From the NCBI RefSeq assembly GCF_001013905.1, contig NZ_LN831790.1:7330001-7394000 (forward strand): a stretch of 64,000 nt of DNA, given 5' to 3'. The position numbers and the translations under genes are program-made. Numbering within the stretch: the first letter of the stretch is position 1; each line of letters opens with the position of its first letter. Under the pieces are notes generated by a model. The model saw nothing but the letters and a program-made list of their open reading frames with translations. It was not told the DNA's origin and made no database searches. This DNA comes from Streptomyces leeuwenhoekii (GTDB lineage: Bacteria > Actinomycetota > Actinomycetes > Streptomycetales > Streptomycetaceae). Positions 52,302-64,000 of the stretch are shown here, one piece after another.

Positions 52302-55300
52302 ATGTCCAACGAGCAGAAGCTGCGAGAGTATCTGAGGCGGGTCACGACGGACCTGCAGCGAGCACAGCGCGAGCTGCGCGACGCCGAGGCCGTCGCCCGG
52401 GAACCGATCGCGATCGTCGGCATGGCCGGCCGCTTCCCCGGCGGCGCCGGCACCCCCGAGGGACTGTGGGAACTGGTCCGCGACGGCCGGGAGGCCCTCA
52501 CGGACTTCCCCGCCGACCGCGGCTGGGACCTCGACCGGCTGTCCGACCCGGATCCCGCCACGCCGGGCACCACCTACCTCACACGCGGCGGCTTCCTGCC
52601 CGACGCCGGCCACTTCGACGCCGAGTTCTTCGGGATCTCGCCGCGGGAGGCGCTGGCGATGGACCCCCAGCAGCGGCTGCTGCTGGAAGCCTCCTGGGAG
52701 GCGCTGGAGAGCGCCCGCATCGACCCGGCCTCGCTGCGGGGCAGCTCGGCCGGCGTGTTCGTCGGCGTGATCCCGCAGGAGTACATGCCGCGGGCCGGGG
52801 AGACGCCCGAGGAGCTGGAAGGCTTCGTCCTCACCGGCGGCACCACCAGTGTCGCCTCGGGCCGGATCGCCTACGTGCTGGGACTGCTGGGACCGGCGGT
52901 GACCCTGGACACGGCGTGCTCGTCGTCGCTGGTCTCGGTCCACCTCGCGGAGCAGTCGCTGCGGAGCGGGGAGTGCGAGATCGCGCTGGCGGGCGGCGCC
53001 ACCGTGATGGCCGGCCCCAGCGTGTTCGTGGAGTTCTCCCGGCAGCGGGGCCTGGCCCGGGACGGCCGCTGCAAGGCGTTCGCCGCCGGCGCGGACGGCA
53101 CCGGCTTCTCGGAGGGCGTCGGCGTCCTGGTGCTGGCGCGGCTGTCGGAGGCGCGTCGCCGGGGGCTGCCGGTGCTGGCGGTGATCCGGGGCAGCGCGGT
53201 GAACTCCGACGGGGCGTCGAACGGGCTGACCGCGCCGAACGGGCCGTCGCAGCAGCGGGTGATCCGCCAGGCCCTCGCCAACGCGGCACTCGCGCCCGCG
53301 GACATCGACGTGGTGGAAGGACACGGCACGGGTACGCGGCTGGGTGACCCGATCGAGGCGCAGGCGCTGCTTGCGACGTACGGGCAGTCCCGGCCGGAGG
53401 GGCGGCCGCTGCTGCTGGGGTCGTTGAAGTCGAACATCGGGCACACGCAGGCCGCGGCGGGGGTGGCCGGTGTGATCAAGCTGGTGATGGCGATGCGGCA
53501 CGGGGTGGTTCCCCGGACGCTGCACGTGGACGAGCCGACGCCCGCCGTGGACTGGTCGGCGGGGTCGGTGGAGCTGGTGACCGAGGCGCGTCCCTGGCCG
53601 GAGACGGGCCGGCCGAGGCGGGCGGCGGTCTCCTCCTTCGGGATCAGCGGCACCAACGCCCATCTCATCCTCGAACAGGCACCCGAGGAGCAGGCATCCC
53701 AGTCCGGCCCCGGACCGGCCCGGGAGCCTGGCCCCGAACCGGCCCCGGAATCCGTCCCCGAACCGGCCGCGGTACCGGTGCCGGTGGTGGTGTCGGGGCG
53801 TTCGGTGGGGGCGTTGCGGGGGTTGGCGGGGCGGTTGGTGTCGTTGGTGGAGGGTGGGGTGCCGTTGGGGGATGTGGGGTTGTCGCTGGCGGTGTCGCGG
53901 TCGGTGTTCGAGCACCGTGGGGTGGTGGTGGCGGCCGGGCGTGAGGAGTTGGTGTCGGGTCTGCGGGTGCTGGCCGGTGGTGGTTCGGGTGCGGGTGTGG
54001 TGTCGGGGGTGGCGGGTGAGGGGCGTACGGCGTTCTTGTTCACCGGTCAGGGTGCGCAGCGGGCGGGGATGGGGCGGGAGCTGTATGAGGTGTTCCCGGT
54101 GTTCGCGTCGGCGTTCGATGAGGTGTGTGCGGGGTTCGGGGGGTTGTTGCCGGGGTCGTTGCGGGAGGTCGTCTTCGGTGGGCGGGGGCTGGATGAGACG
54201 GGGTGGACGCAGCCGGCGTTGTTCGCGGTGGAGGTGGCGTTGTTCCGGCTGGTGGAGTCGTGGGGGGTGCGGCCGGATTTCGTGACGGGGCATTCGGTGG
54301 GGGAGCTGGCGGCGGCGCATGTGGCGGGGGTGTTGTCGCTGGGGGATGCGTGCCGGGTGGTGGCGGCGCGGGGGCGGTTGATGCAGGCGTTGCCGTCGGG
54401 TGGGGTGATGGTGGCGGTGGAGGCCGGTGAGGCCGAGGTGGCTGAGGTGTTGCGGGGGCGGGAGTCGCGGGTGGGGATCGCGGCGGTGAACGGTCCGTCG
54501 TCGGTGGTGGTGTCGGGTGCTGCCGAGGTGGTGGCCGAGGTGGTGGCGGTGTTGCGCCGGCGGGGGTGCCGGACGCGGCGGTTGTCGGTCAGTCATGCGT
54601 TTCATTCGCCGTTGATGGATCCGGTGGTGGAGGAGTTCGCCTCGGTGGTGGGGGCGGTGGAGCTGGCGGAGCCGGTGATCGCGATGGCCGGTGGTGAGGG
54701 GGTGTGTTCGGCGCGGTACTGGGCGGAGCATGTGCGTCGGCCGGTGCGGTTCGCCGATCATGTGGCGTGGTTGCGTGAGCGGGGTGTGACGCGGTTCGTG
54801 GAGGTGGGGCCGGAGGGGGTGTTGAGCGCGCTGGGTCCGCAGAGTGCTCCGGACGCGGTGTTCGTGGCGTTGCAGCAGCGTGAGGGGTCGCAGGTCCGTG
54901 GGGTGCTGACGGGGCTGGCCCGGTTGCACGCGGTGGGGCACACGGTGGACTGGTCGCGTCTGTTCGCCGGGACGGGCGCGGCGCTGGTCGATCTGCCGAC
55001 CTATCCCTTCCAGCACCAGCCCTACTGGCTGCCCCAGGCGTCGTCGGGCGACGTGGTCGCGGCGGGGCAGACGGCCGCGAGCCACCCGATGCTGGACGCG
55101 GTGGTGCGCGTCGCCGGCGCCGACGAGGTGGTGTTCACCGGACGCCTCACCGCGCGGACGCACACCTGGATCACCGAACACGAACTGGGCGGCCGGGCCC
55201 TGGTCCCCGGCACCGCACTGATCGACATGGCCCTCTGGGCCGGCGACGAGACCGGCTGCGCCGGTGTGACCGAGATGGTCGTCACCGCGCCGCTGGTGAT

Positions 55301-58300
55301 CCCCGGGACGGGCGGCGTGCGGATCCAGCTCGTGGTCAAGGAGCCCGGGGACACCGGGCACCGGCCGTTCGCCATCCACTCCTGCCGGGACGACGACCAG
55401 GAGTGGACCTGCCACGCCACCGGCACGCTCGCCCCCTCCGCCCCGCAGCCGCGCTTCGACCTGAGCCAGTGGCCGCCGCCCGGCGCCCGGCCCGTGCCGA
55501 CGGACGGGTTCTACGACCGGCTCGCCGAGCACGGGTACGTCTACGGCCCGACGTTCCGCGGGCTGCGGACGCTGTGGCGCCGCGACGGCTCCGCCGGCGC
55601 CGAGTTCTTCGCCGAGGTGGCGCTGCCGGACGGCACCGACACGGCGCGCTTCGGGATCCACCCCGCCCTGTTCGACGCGGCCATCCATCCGCGCGTGGTC
55701 GCCGCGATCGCCGACGCGGGCGACGACTTCACCCTCCTGCTGCCGTTCGTGTGGAACGGCATCAGCCTCTACGCCACCGGTGCGTCCTCCCTGCGGGTAC
55801 GGGTGCTCATCGGCGACGAGAGCGAGGGCGGGACCTCCTGCGAGGTCCAGCTCGCCGACGACAGGGGCCGACCGGTCGCCGAGGTGCGGTCGGTGGAGGC
55901 GCGCCCGGTGTCGGCCGCACCGCAGGAGACGGCCGGATCGCTGTTCGCGGTGGACTGGACCCCCGTCGAGGTGGGCCCGCAGGGGCCGGCCGGGCGCTGG
56001 GCCCTGCTCGGCACCCACGATCCCGCGCTCGGCGAAGCGCTCGGCGCCGACCACCGCGAGACGCTCGCGGAGGCGGCCGGGGCCGACGTGCTGGTCGTTC
56101 TCCCCACCGCGGAACGGGACGGCGACGTCCTCGCGGCGGTGCACGACACGGCCGCCGAGACGCTGGACCTGGTGCGCGCCTGGCTGGCCGACGACCGGTT
56201 CCTGTCGAGCCGCCTCCTCGCGGTGACCCGGGGCGCGGTGGCGACGGGCGAGGAGGGCGCCGCCGACGCCGCCCCGGACCTCGCGGGCGCCGCCGTATGG
56301 GGTCTGCTGCGGTCCGCGCAGTCGGAGCACCCCGGCCGGATCGTGCTGGCCGACATCGACGACGACCCCGCCTCGCTCGCGGTCCTGCCCGCCGTGCCGG
56401 CGTCGGGCCACGACCAGGTCGCGGTCCGTGCCGGTGCGGTCCTCGTGCCGCGCCTGGCGCCGCTGCCCGCGTCGGACACCGCGGGGCCGGAGCCCGATCC
56501 GGACGGCACCGTCCTCGTCACCGGCGGCACCGGAGCGCTGGGCGCCCTGTTCGCCCGGCACCTGGTCGCCCACCACGGCGTCACCCGCCTGCTCCTGACC
56601 AGCCGCCGCGGCCCCGACGCCCCCGGCGCCCAGGACCTGGCCGCCGAACTCACCGCACTGGGCGCCACCGTACGGATCGCCGCCTGCGACGCCGCCGACC
56701 GCACCGCACTGGCCGCCCTGCTCGACACCGTCCCGCCACAGCACCCCCTCACCGGCGTCGTGCACACCGCCGGCGTCCTCGACGACGGCATCGTCACCGC
56801 CCTCACCCCCGACCGCCTCGCCACCGTCCTGCGCCCCAAAGCCGACGCCGCCTGGCACCTGCACGAACTCACCCGCGACCACCCCCTCACGATGTTCGTG
56901 CTCTTCTCCTCGCTCGCCGGCACGCTGGGCAACCCGGGGCAGGCCAACTACTCGGCCGCCAACCACGTCCTCGACGCGCTCGCCCAGCACCGCCACGCCC
57001 ACGGCCTGCCCGCCGTCTCGCTGGGCTGGGGGCTGTGGTCCGCGGAGGGTGGTATGCAGGCCGGGGCCACCGAAGCCGGTCACCTGCGGCACACGGGCAT
57101 GCGGCCGCTGGACGCGCGGGCCGGAACCGCGCTGTTCGACCGGGCGCTGGCACTGAACCGCCCCGTGACCCTGCCCGCGCGGCTCGACCTGAGGACGCTG
57201 CGGGCCGGGCCGGCACCGGTACCGGCGATGCTGCGCGGCCCGGCCGGCCGCCCGGCCCGCCGGGTGGTCCGGCCGGGCTCGGGCGATGCGGGCTCGCCGG
57301 CCGAGTGGCTGGCCGCGCTGCCCCGGCACGAGCGGCAGGAGCGGATCGCCGACCTGGTACGGACCGAGGTGGCCGCGGTGCTCGGCTTCGGCGCGGGGGA
57401 GCGGATCAGCGGGACCCTGCCGTTCCGGGAACTCGGCTTCGACTCGCTGACCGCCGTGGAACTGCGCAACCGGCTGGCCGAGACCACCGGCCTCCGGCTC
57501 TCGCCCGGGGTGGTCTTCGACCACCCGACGGTCCCCGCGCTCGCCGAGCACCTGCTGTCCGAACTGAGCGGTGACCTGCCGGACCCCGCCGCCGCGCCGG
57601 CCGCCGGGCCCGGCGGCGACGACGAGCCCGTCGCGATCGTCGGGATGGCGTGCCGCTTCCCCGGCGGTGCCGGCACGCCCGAGGCGCTGTGGCGGCTGGT
57701 CGCCGACGGGGTGGACGCGATATCGGAGATGCCGGACGACCGCGGCTGGGACATCGAGCGGCTCTGGGACCCGGACCCGGACAAGCCGGGCACGTTCTAT
57801 CCGCGGGCCGGCGGATTCGTCTACGACGCCGCCGAGTTCGACGCCGGCTTCTTCGGGATCTCGCCGCGGGAGGCGCTGGCGATGGACCCCCAGCAGCGGC
57901 TGCTGCTGGAGACCTCGTGGGAGGCGCTGGAGAACGGCGGCATCGACCCGCAGTCGCTGCGGGGCAGCGACACCGGCGTCTACACCGGCCTGACCGCGCA
58001 GGAGTACGGGACCGGCGCCGACGCCGCCGAGGCGGGCGCCGAAGGGTATCTGCTGACCGGCTCCACGACGTCCTTCGGGTCCGGCCGGATCTCCTACACC
58101 CTCGGCCTTGAAGGCCCGACGATGTCCATCGACACCGCCTGCTCGTCGGCTCTGGTGTCGGTGCACCTGGCCGCCGGCGCGCTGCGCGGCGGCGAGTGCT
58201 CCCTCGCACTGGCGGGCGGGGCGACGGTGATGGCGCAGCCCATCGGCTTCATCGAGTTCTCCCGGCAGCGGACCCTCGCCCCCGACAGCAGGTCCAAGGC

Positions 58301-61300
58301 GTTCGCCGAGTCCGCGGACGGCACCGGCTGGTCCGAGGGCGTGGGCGTGTTCGTGCTGGAGCGGCTCTCCGACGCCCGGCGCAACGGACACCCGGTGCTG
58401 GCCGTGCTGCGCGGCAGCGCCGTCAACTCCGACGGCGCCTCCAACGGCCTGACCGCGCCCAACGGCCCCTCGCAGCAACGGGTCATCCGGCAGGCGCTGG
58501 CCAACGCCGGGCTCGCACCGTCCGAGGTGGACCTGCTGGAGGCGCACGGGACCGGCACCCGGCTCGGCGACCCGATCGAGGCCGAGGCCCTGATGGCGAC
58601 CTACGGCCGGGACCGGCCGGCCGGCCGCCCGCTGTGGCTCGGATCGGTGAAGTCCAACATCGGGCACACCCAGCACGCCGCCGGGGCCGGCGGACTGATC
58701 AAGGCGGTCATGGCCCTCCGGCACGGCCTGATGCCGAAGACCCTCCACGTGGACAAGCCGACGTCCGCGGTGGACTGGTCGTCCGGCGCGGTCGAGCTGC
58801 TGACCGAGGCCCGCCCGTGGCCCGAGCTCGACCGGCCGCGCCGGGCCGCGGTGTCCGCCTTCGGGATGAGCGGCACCAACGCGCACGTCATCGTGGAAGA
58901 GGCACCCGACGAGCCGGCCCCGTCCCCGGCCGCGGTGTCCCTGCCGGTGGTGCCGTGGGTGCTGTCGGCCAAGTCCCCGCAGGCACTGCGCGCACAGGCC
59001 ACCCGCCTGCTCGCCCTGGTCGACTCCGGCACCGCGCCCGACCCGCTCGACATCGGCTACTCACTGGCCACCCGGACGGTGTTCGACCATCGCGCGGTGC
59101 TCGTCACCGGCGGCGGCGCCCAGGCGCTGACCGGGCTGCGGGCGATCGCCGAGGGCGAGGCACCCGCCGCCGCGGACGGCCGGACCGCGTACCTGTTCAC
59201 GGGCCGGCCCGCCGACGGGTTCCACCGAGACCTGTACGCGGCCTCGCCGGTGTACGCCGAGGCGTTCGACGACCTCCTGGCCGGGCTCGGCACGCAGGGC
59301 GAGGAGGTGACCGCGCTCGCCGCCGAGGTGGCCCTGTTCCGCCTGCTCGAATCCTGGGGCGTCGCCTTCGGCTGCGTCGCCGGGACCGGCATCGGCGAGG
59401 CCGCCGCCGCGTACGTCGCCGGGGCGCTCCCGGCGGCCGACGCCGGACGGCTGGTGACGGCCGGGGAGCGGGCCGGAGTGACGTGCGCCGCCCCGCGGAT
59501 CCCGGTGGTGTCGCTGCGCACCGGCCGCCCGCTCGCCGCCGGAGACCCGCTGGGCACGGGGGGCACCGAAGGGATCGCCGCCGCCGAGCGGTGGATGGCC
59601 GAGCACCGCGTGACCCGGTTCGCCGAGTCCGGCACCGGGCGGCTGCTCGAAGGTTCGGTGCTCCTGCGCCAGGACGGCCGGCCCGGACTGCACACCGTGC
59701 TCGACGGCGTGGGAGAGCTGTTCGTCGCCGGGGCGGCCGTCGACTGGGCGGCCGTGTTCACCGGCACGGGAGCCCGCCGCACGGCCCTGCCCACGTACCC
59801 CTTCCAGCGCGAGCGGTACTGGCCGGCCGGGCCCGGGGACACCGCGCACCGCGGCCCCGACGTCACGGAGCACGCCCTGCTCGGTGCCCCCGTCGTGGTG
59901 GCGGGCCGGGACGAGCTGGTGTTCACCAGCCACCTGTCGCTCGCCACCCACCCCTGGCTGGCCGAGCACGTCGTCGGCAATGTGCCGGTACTGTCCGGCC
60001 CGGCCCTGGTGGACCTGGCGATCCGGGCCGGTGACACGGCCGCCTGCCCGGAGCTGGCGGAGCTCACGATCACCGAGCCGCTCGTCCTGCCCGGCGAGGG
60101 CGGCGTGCGGCTGCAGGTGGTCACCGGCGCCCCCGGCGAGGCCGGGCGGCGAACGGTCGCGGTCTACACCCGGCCCGCCGACGGGCCGGACGACGGCCCG
60201 ACGGGGGAGTGGACCTGCCACGCCACCGGGACACTCGCCCCCGGCACCGGCCGGCCGGAGGCCGATCCGGCCGTGTGGCCACCGTCCGGAGCCACGCCGG
60301 TGGACTGGGCCTACGAGGACCTCGCCGACGCGGGGCACCGGTACGGCCCGCTCTTCCAGGGCCTGGAGTCCGTGCTGCGCCGGGGGGAGGAGCTGTTCGC
60401 CGAGGTCCGCCTGCCCGAACGGGCGGCCGTCGGCGCCGGTGGTTTCGGCATCCACCCGGCCCTGCTGGAGGCCGCCGTACAGCCGCTGCTGCTCGGCGCC
60501 GCCGACGTCGCGCCGGACGGCACGGCCCGCCTGCCGCTCGCCTGGGAAGGCGTCGCGCTGCACGCCGGTGAGGCGACGGTCCTGCGGGTGCGCCTGACCC
60601 CCGCCGGGCCGGACGCGTTCCGGCTCGACGCGGTCGACGAGGCCGGGCTGCCGGTGCTGACGGCCGAGTCGGTGCGCCCGGCCCCGGTGCGCCTCACCCG
60701 GCGGGAGGGCACGGCGCCCGCGTCGTTTGCGACGGCTTCGCTGTTCACCCTGCGGTGGACCCCTGTCGCGCCGGTGTCCGACGACGAGCCGGAGAGCCTG
60801 CTCGCCCTGCTCGGCGAGGACACCGGCGGCCTCGCCGCGCTCGCGCCGCTGCGGTTCGGCGACATCGAGGAGGCCGCGGCGTCCTACACCCCGTGGGACG
60901 TCCTGCTGGCCCAGCCGTCGCGGCCGGGCACGGCCGGTGACCAGGCGGCCGAGGTGCACCGGGCCGTCCACAGCGCGCTCGGCGCGGCGCAGTCCTGGCT
61001 GGCGCAGGAGAACCTGCCCGACAACCGCCTGGTCGTGGTGACCAGGGGAGCGATGGCCGTCGAGGCGGAGGACGACGTCCGCGACCCGGCGGGCGCCGCG
61101 GTGTGGGGCCTGCTGCGGTCGGCCCAGGCCGAGAACCCCGACCGGATCGTGCTGGTCGACCTGGACGACGACCCGGCCTCCGCCGAGCTGCTCTTCGTCG
61201 CGGCCCAGACCGGGGAGCCCCAACTGGCCGTCCGCGCCGGGCGCATGCTCGCCCCGCGGCTGGCGGCGGCGGCCGCGCCGGACCGGGAGCCGGCGGTGCC

Positions 61301-62618
61301 GGTGGTGGCCGGCGGGACCGTGGTGGTCACCGGCGCCGACGGGCCGCTGGGCGCGCTCTTCGCCCGGCATCTGGTCACCGCGTACGGGGTACGGCACCTG
61401 GTGCTCGCCTGCCCGCAGGGGACCGACTCGCCCGCCGCGCGGCTGGCGGAGGAACTGGCCGCTCTGGGCGCGACGGCCCGGGTGACGGCCTGCGACCCGG
61501 CCGACCGGGCGGCCGTGCGCGAGATGCTCGCGGACATCCCGCCCGGCCACCCGCTCACCGGGATCGTGCACACCGAGAACGCCCTGGACGACGGGGTCTT
61601 CACCGCGCTGACCGCCGACCGCGTCACCCGGGTGCTGCGGCCCAAGGCGGACGGCGCCTGGCACCTGCACGAACTCACCGCGGACGCCCCGCCCCCACTC
61701 TTCGTGCTGTTCTCCTCGGTGGTCGGCATGCTCGGCAGCGCCGGGCAGGCCAACTTCGCCGCGGCCAACGCCTTCCTGGACGCGCTGGCCGCCCATCGCC
61801 GGGCCCGGGGCCTGCCCGCGGTGTCGGTGGCCTGGGGGCGGATGGTCGACGGCGGGCAGTCCGGCCTGCGGATGATCGCCGGAGACGAGGCGTGCTCACT
61901 GTTCGACGCCGCGCTCGCCACCGGGCACGCCGTGGTGGCGCCGGCACCGCTGGACCTGGCGGCGCTGCGCCGCGACACCGCGCAGGTCCCCACCGTGCTG
62001 CGCGCACTGGTGCCGCGCGGTGAGCGCCGCCGGGCGAGCGCCGGCCGGCCCGCCGACCGGTTCGCGCAGCTGACCAGGGCCGAGGCCGAGTCCCGCCTGC
62101 GGGAGCTGGTGCGCGCGGAGGCGGCCGGGGTGCTCGGCCACGCGACGCCGGAGAACCTGCAATGGGAGGTGTCCTTCCGGGACTCCGGATTCGACTCGCT
62201 CTCCGCCGTGCAGTTCCGCAACCGGCTGAGCGAGCAGACCGGTCTGTCCCTGCCGACCACGCTGGTCTTCGACTACGCCTCGCCCGGTGTGCTCGTGGAC
62301 CACCTGCTGGAGCGGCTCGCCGTCACCGACGGCGTCAGCCACCGCTCGGCACTGGCCGAACTGGACAGGCTGGAGGCCGTCCTGATGGCCGTCCCGGCGG
62401 ACCGGGCGGGCCGGACGGACCAGGAGGACTCCGCGGACACGGAGATCGCCGCCCGGCTCACCGCGATCCTCTCCCGCTGGAACAAGGCCCGGACCCCCGC
62501 GCGGCCCGACACGGGCCCCGGCACCGGCGAGACCGACCTGGCCGACGCAACCGAGAGCGAGGTCCTGGACTTCATCGACCGGGAACTGGGCCGCTCTTCC
62601 GTACACCCGACCCGCTGA
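52302..62618 (+). CDS. Type I polyketide synthase, two modules; second module degenerate
   Basis: A 3438-residue bimodular PKS with N- and C-terminal docking domains. Module A: KS (Cys206), AT (Ser665 in GHSVG; HAFH 765-768, malonyl type), DH (His960, Asp1125), B-type KR (LDD; Tyr1550), ACP (Ser1715); it should leave a double bond. Module B: intact KS (Cys1947, EAHGTGT, NIGHTQ) and ACP (Ser3299), but everything between looks dead. The AT has AGTGIGE at 2360-2366 in place of GHSXGE, so Gly2363 replaces the catalytic Ser; the GQGXQ and HAFH blocks are gone and about 110 residues are missing. The DH has [10 protein letters not shown], with Ser for Pro, and Glu2723 for Asp. The KR has TGADGPLG and Phe3152 for the catalytic Tyr. 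Confidence 0.93.
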   Translation: MSNEQKLREYLRRVTTDLQRAQRELRDAEAVAREPIAIVGMAGRFPGGAGTPEGLWELVRDGREALTDFPADRGWDLDRLSDPDPATPGTTYLTRGGFLPDAGHFDAEFFGISPREALAMDPQQRLLLEASWEALESARIDPASLRGSSAGVFVGVIPQEYMPRAGETPEELEGFVLTGGTTSVASGRIAYVLGLLGPAVTLDTACSSSLVSVHLAEQSLRSGECEIALAGGATVMAGPSVFVEFSRQRGLARDGRCKAFAAGADGTGFSEGVGVLVLARLSEARRRGLPVLAVIRGSAVNSDGASNGLTAPNGPSQQRVIRQALANAALAPADIDVVEGHGTGTRLGDPIEAQALLATYGQSRPEGRPLLLGSLKSNIGHTQAAAGVAGVIKLVMAMRHGVVPRTLHVDEPTPAVDWSAGSVELVTEARPWPETGRPRRAAVSSFGISGTNAHLILEQAPEEQASQSGPGPAREPGPEPAPESVPEPAAVPVPVVVSGRSVGALRGLAGRLVSLVEGGVPLGDVGLSLAVSRSVFEHRGVVVAAGREELVSGLRVLAGGGSGAGVVSGVAGEGRTAFLFTGQGAQRAGMGRELYEVFPVFASAFDEVCAGFGGLLPGSLREVVFGGRGLDETGWTQPALFAVEVALFRLVESWGVRPDFVTGHSVGELAAAHVAGVLSLGDACRVVAARGRLMQALPSGGVMVAVEAGEAEVAEVLRGRESRVGIAAVNGPSSVVVSGAAEVVAEVVAVLRRRGCRTRRLSVSHAFHSPLMDPVVEEFASVVGAVELAEPVIAMAGGEGVCSARYWAEHVRRPVRFADHVAWLRERGVTRFVEVGPEGVLSALGPQSAPDAVFVALQQREGSQVRGVLTGLARLHAVGHTVDWSRLFAGTGAALVDLPTYPFQHQPYWLPQASSGDVVAAGQTAASHPMLDAVVRVAGADEVVFTGRLTARTHTWITEHELGGRALVPGTALIDMALWAGDETGCAGVTEMVVTAPLVIPGTGGVRIQLVVKEPGDTGHRPFAIHSCRDDDQEWTCHATGTLAPSAPQPRFDLSQWPPPGARPVPTDGFYDRLAEHGYVYGPTFRGLRTLWRRDGSAGAEFFAEVALPDGTDTARFGIHPALFDAAIHPRVVAAIADAGDDFTLLLPFVWNGISLYATGASSLRVRVLIGDESEGGTSCEVQLADDRGRPVAEVRSVEARPVSAAPQETAGSLFAVDWTPVEVGPQGPAGRWALLGTHDPALGEALGADHRETLAEAAGADVLVVLPTAERDGDVLAAVHDTAAETLDLVRAWLADDRFLSSRLLAVTRGAVATGEEGAADAAPDLAGAAVWGLLRSAQSEHPGRIVLADIDDDPASLAVLPAVPASGHDQVAVRAGAVLVPRLAPLPASDTAGPEPDPDGTVLVTGGTGALGALFARHLVAHHGVTRLLLTSRRGPDAPGAQDLAAELTALGATVRIAACDAADRTALAALLDTVPPQHPLTGVVHTAGVLDDGIVTALTPDRLATVLRPKADAAWHLHELTRDHPLTMFVLFSSLAGTLGNPGQANYSAANHVLDALAQHRHAHGLPAVSLGWGLWSAEGGMQAGATEAGHLRHTGMRPLDARAGTALFDRALALNRPVTLPARLDLRTLRAGPAPVPAMLRGPAGRPARRVVRPGSGDAGSPAEWLAALPRHERQERIADLVRTEVAAVLGFGAGERISGTLPFRELGFDSLTAVELRNRLAETTGLRLSPGVVFDHPTVPALAEHLLSELSGDLPDPAAAPAAGPGGDDEPVAIVGMACRFPGGAGTPEALWRLVADGVDAISEMPDDRGWDIERLWDPDPDKPGTFYPRAGGFVYDAAEFDAGFFGISPREALAMDPQQRLLLETSWEALENGGIDPQSLRGSDTGVYTGLTAQEYGTGADAAEAGAEGYLLTGSTTSFGSGRISYTLGLEGPTMSIDTACSSALVSVHLAAGALRGGECSLALAGGATVMAQPIGFIEFSRQRTLAPDSRSKAFAESADGTGWSEGVGVFVLERLSDARRNGHPVLAVLRGSAVNSDGASNGLTAPNGPSQQRVIRQALANAGLAPSEVDLLEAHGTGTRLGDPIEAEALMATYGRDRPAGRPLWLGSVKSNIGHTQHAAGAGGLIKAVMALRHGLMPKTLHVDKPTSAVDWSSGAVELLTEARPWPELDRPRRAAVSAFGMSGTNAHVIVEEAPDEPAPSPAAVSLPVVPWVLSAKSPQALRAQATRLLALVDSGTAPDPLDIGYSLATRTVFDHRAVLVTGGGAQALTGLRAIAEGEAPAAADGRTAYLFTGRPADGFHRDLYAASPVYAEAFDDLLAGLGTQGEEVTALAAEVALFRLLESWGVAFGCVAGTGIGEAAAAYVAGALPAADAGRLVTAGERAGVTCAAPRIPVVSLRTGRPLAAGDPLGTGGTEGIAAAERWMAEHRVTRFAESGTGRLLEGSVLLRQDGRPGLHTVLDGVGELFVAGAAVDWAAVFTGTGARRTALPTYPFQRERYWPAGPGDTAHRGPDVTEHALLGAPVVVAGRDELVFTSHLSLATHPWLAEHVVGNVPVLSGPALVDLAIRAGDTAACPELAELTITEPLVLPGEGGVRLQVVTGAPGEAGRRTVAVYTRPADGPDDGPTGEWTCHATGTLAPGTGRPEADPAVWPPSGATPVDWAYEDLADAGHRYGPLFQGLESVLRRGEELFAEVRLPERAAVGAGGFGIHPALLEAAVQPLLLGAADVAPDGTARLPLAWEGVALHAGEATVLRVRLTPAGPDAFRLDAVDEAGLPVLTAESVRPAPVRLTRREGTAPASFATASLFTLRWTPVAPVSDDEPESLLALLGEDTGGLAALAPLRFGDIEEAAASYTPWDVLLAQPSRPGTAGDQAAEVHRAVHSALGAAQSWLAQENLPDNRLVVVTRGAMAVEAEDDVRDPAGAAVWGLLRSAQAENPDRIVLVDLDDDPASAELLFVAAQTGEPQLAVRAGRMLAPRLAAAAAPDREPAVPVVAGGTVVVTGADGPLGALFARHLVTAYGVRHLVLACPQGTDSPAARLAEELAALGATARVTACDPADRAAVREMLADIPPGHPLTGIVHTENALDDGVFTALTADRVTRVLRPKADGAWHLHELTADAPPPLFVLFSSVVGMLGSAGQANFAAANAFLDALAAHRRARGLPAVSVAWGRMVDGGQSGLRMIAGDEACSLFDAALATGHAVVAPAPLDLAALRRDTAQVPTVLRALVPRGERRRASAGRPADRFAQLTRAEAESRLRELVRAEAAGVLGHATPENLQWEVSFRDSGFDSLSAVQFRNRLSEQTGLSLPTTLVFDYASPGVLVDHLLERLAVTDGVSHRSALAELDRLEAVLMAVPADRAGRTDQEDSADTEIAARLTAILSRWNKARTPARPDTGPGTGETDLADATESEVLDFIDRELGRSSVHPTR
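53780..54980 (+). other. AT-domain block of divergent codon usage inside the bimodular PKS
   Basis: Across the AT of module A the sense strand changes from C-ending codons (CTG, GTC, GCC) to G- and T-rich ones (TTG, GTG, GGG, CGG). It changes back near LPTYPFQ, the normal end of the post-AT linker. The borders match the KS-AT linker and the post-AT linker, the classic breakpoints for AT exchange. A milder G bias begins near 53150 in the KS, and the KR around 56500-57000 is unusually C-ending. Confidence 0.75.
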
Positions 62619-62633
62619 ACACCAGGAGACACG

Positions 62634-64000
62634 GTGACCGCACCCACCCGATACGCCGAAGCCCTACTGACCGGCATGCTCGGCACCTTCGGCCTGGACG
62701 TCGAGTACGTCCGGGCGGAGAAGAACACCCTGTACCACCTGGACGACAGCGGCGCGGAGGTGCCGGTTCTCGATCTGGTGGGCGGCTGGGGCTCGCTGAT
62801 GCTCGGGCACAACCACCCGGAGATCACGGCCTACGCCAAGGAACTGCTGGACACCGGCTGGCCGGTGCACTCGCAGCACTCCGCGCACCCGGTCGCCGAC
62901 CGGGTCGGCGCGGTGCTGAACGGGATCCTCGCCCGGGAGTTCCCCGGCGCCGAGCCGTATTCGGTCATCTTCGCCAACAGCGGCGCCGAGGCGGTCGAGG
63001 CGGCGGTCAAGCACTGCGAGTTCGACCGCGCGCTGCGGGTGAAGAGCCTCTTCGAGGAGATCGAGTGGCATGCCGGCACGGCGCTGACCGCGGTGCGGGC
63101 GGGCACCGCGGCGCTGCCGGACGACACGTCCCTGCTGCCGGGTGACGTGCCGGCACCGGCGACCGCCGACGAGTTCGAGGCACTGCTCGGCGCGGTGGCC
63201 GCGCACAACATGGGCCGGGCGGCGACCAGTCCGGTGTTCTTCGCACTGGAGCGGGCGTTCCACGGCAAGCTGGTGGGCAGCACCCAGTTCACCTACAACC
63301 CGCTGTTCAGGGCGGCGTTCGCCACCCTCGGCCCGGACGTGATGTTCGTACCGCCGAACGACGCGGCGGCGTTCGAGAAGGCCGTCGCGGAACAGCGGGT
63401 CACCGTGCTCGACGTCGAGGTCGCCGACGGCAGGGTCACGCTGGTCGAACGCGCCTTCCCCGTCGTCGCCGGGCTGATCGTCGAGCCGATCCAGGGCGAG
63501 GGCGGCATCCAGGAGCTGACCGGCGAGTTCGCCGCGCGCGTCAGGCGGATCTGCGACGAAATCCGGTGCCCTGTCGTCGTCGACGAGATCCAGACCGGGA
63601 TGGGGCGCACCGGGAAGTTCTTCGCGAGCTCCCACATCGGTCTGCTCGGCGACTACTACCTGCTGGGCAAGTCGCTCGGCGGCGGCATCGGCAAGACCTC
63701 CGCGATGCTGGTCCGGCAGTCCCGCTACCGCCCCGAGTTCGAGCTCGTGCACAGCTCCACCTTCGCCAAGGACGGCTTCTCCACGGCCATCGCCCTGCGG
63801 ACGCTGGAACTCCTCGAGGCCGAGGACGGAGCCGCCTACGACCGGGCCGCGGAGCGCGGCGAGCGCATCCTCGCCATGCTGCGCGAGCTGGCCCGCGAGT
63901 TCCCCGACGTCGTGGCCGACGTGCGCGGCAAGGGGCTGCTCATCGGTTTCGAGTTCGCCGACCAGAGCCAGGCGTCCTCGCCGGTCATCCGGGAGAAGGC
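62634..64000 (+). CDS. Class III PLP-dependent aminotransferase, 5' part
   Basis: At least 455 residues, open to the window edge. GTG 62634 follows AGGAG by six bases, 15 bases after the PKS stop. Motifs: NSGAEAVEAAVKHC, ALERAFHGKLVGST, GLIVEPIQGEGGI, VVVDEIQTGMGRTGKF (PLP-contacting Asp) and LLGKSLGGGIGKTSA, whose Lys should form the Schiff base. Between the NSGAEA block and the FHG block there is an insertion of roughly 70 residues that common class III enzymes lack. It probably installs an amino group on a carbonyl during starter formation or tailoring of the polyketide. Confidence 0.88.
   Translation, partial: MTAPTRYAEALLTGMLGTFGLDVEYVRAEKNTLYHLDDSGAEVPVLDLVGGWGSLMLGHNHPEITAYAKELLDTGWPVHSQHSAHPVADRVGAVLNGILAREFPGAEPYSVIFANSGAEAVEAAVKHCEFDRALRVKSLFEEIEWHAGTALTAVRAGTAALPDDTSLLPGDVPAPATADEFEALLGAVAAHNMGRAATSPVFFALERAFHGKLVGSTQFTYNPLFRAAFATLGPDVMFVPPNDAAAFEKAVAEQRVTVLDVEVADGRVTLVERAFPVVAGLIVEPIQGEGGIQELTGEFAARVRRICDEIRCPVVVDEIQTGMGRTGKFFASSHIGLLGDYYLLGKSLGGGIGKTSAMLVRQSRYRPEFELVHSSTFAKDGFSTAIALRTLELLEAEDGAAYDRAAERGERILAMLRELAREFPDVVADVRGKGLLIGFEFADQSQASSPVIREK

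Noticed and set aside
45572..58886. Two very long minus-strand open frames opposite the PKS genes (more than 2000 codons each)
   Set aside because: They lie antisense to clear PKS domains, translate to repetitive Arg/Gly/His/Pro-rich sequence and have no family motifs; GC-rich codon bias creates such shadows.
43945..62618. Control of the PKS cluster through rare TTA codons (bldA dependence)
   Set aside because: I saw no in-frame TTA in the SARP or PKS genes; the only one noticed is at 4070 in the truncated radical-SAM gene.

Overview
The window looks like a piece of a Streptomyces (or close actinomycete) chromosome. It is very GC-rich with strong G/C third-position bias and many GTG/TTG starts. 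It carries a SARP regulator, a gamma-butyrolactone-receptor-like TetR protein, a dense partner-switching signalling island and a modular type I polyketide synthase (PKS). I saw no rRNA, tRNA, CRISPR array or intact insertion sequence. All assignments come from reading motifs and gene order; no database search was run.

Layout. 0-3 kb: end of an S9-type peptidase/hydrolase, a GAF-ANTAR regulator and an acetoacetate-decarboxylase-like protein. 3.1-6 kb: a collapsed peptide-natural-product locus: a B12-binding radical-SAM protein cut off just after its Fe-S cysteine motif, an MFS exporter, an intact MbtH-like protein, and a 70-residue scrap that seems to join the start of an NRPS condensation domain to the end of a thioesterase. 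6-11.4 kb: an MFS exporter divergent from a LysR regulator, dhaK-dhaL, and a HAD phosphatase. 11.4-12.6 kb: a TetR regulator behind a perfect palindrome.

12.7-22 kb (minus strand): an eight-gene operon for a secreted amino-sugar polysaccharide. It encodes an Agd3/CE18-like deacetylase, a PelF-like GT4 glycosyltransferase, a polytopic membrane protein, three nucleotide-sugar enzymes (LegB-like 4,6-dehydratase, nucleotidyltransferase, SDR), a GH135/spherulin-4 protein and a GH114 lipoprotein. The parts list matches the five-gene galactosaminogalactan cluster of Aspergillus and partly bacterial Pel, with extra sugar-nucleotide genes. Its leader can fold into hairpins, one of which covers the ribosome-binding site. 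This is the most interesting locus in the window.

22.4-27 kb: a small secreted protein, a thermolysin-type (M4) metalloprotease with a long C-terminal extension and a DUF350 membrane protein. 27.3-36.2 kb: seven signalling genes (STAS antagonists, SpoIIE-type phosphatases, RsbW-type ATPases, two MEDS sensors), including one 1386-residue protein that joins a histidine kinase, receiver, phosphatase and anti-sigma-type ATPase. 36.5-39.2 kb: a short-chain dehydrogenase remnant, a flavin reductase and a LuxR-type regulator.

39.9-64 kb: a polyketide cluster entered in its middle. Five genes make methoxymalonyl-ACP (fkbK, G, J, I, H order), followed by a TTG-started SARP, a monomodular PKS (KS-AT-DH-ER-KR-ACP), a bimodular PKS, and a class III aminotransferase running off the window. 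The second module of the bimodular PKS keeps an intact KS and ACP, but its AT, DH and KR all appear dead. The first module's AT lies in a block of sharply different codon usage, a sign of domain exchange. No loading module or thioesterase is in view.
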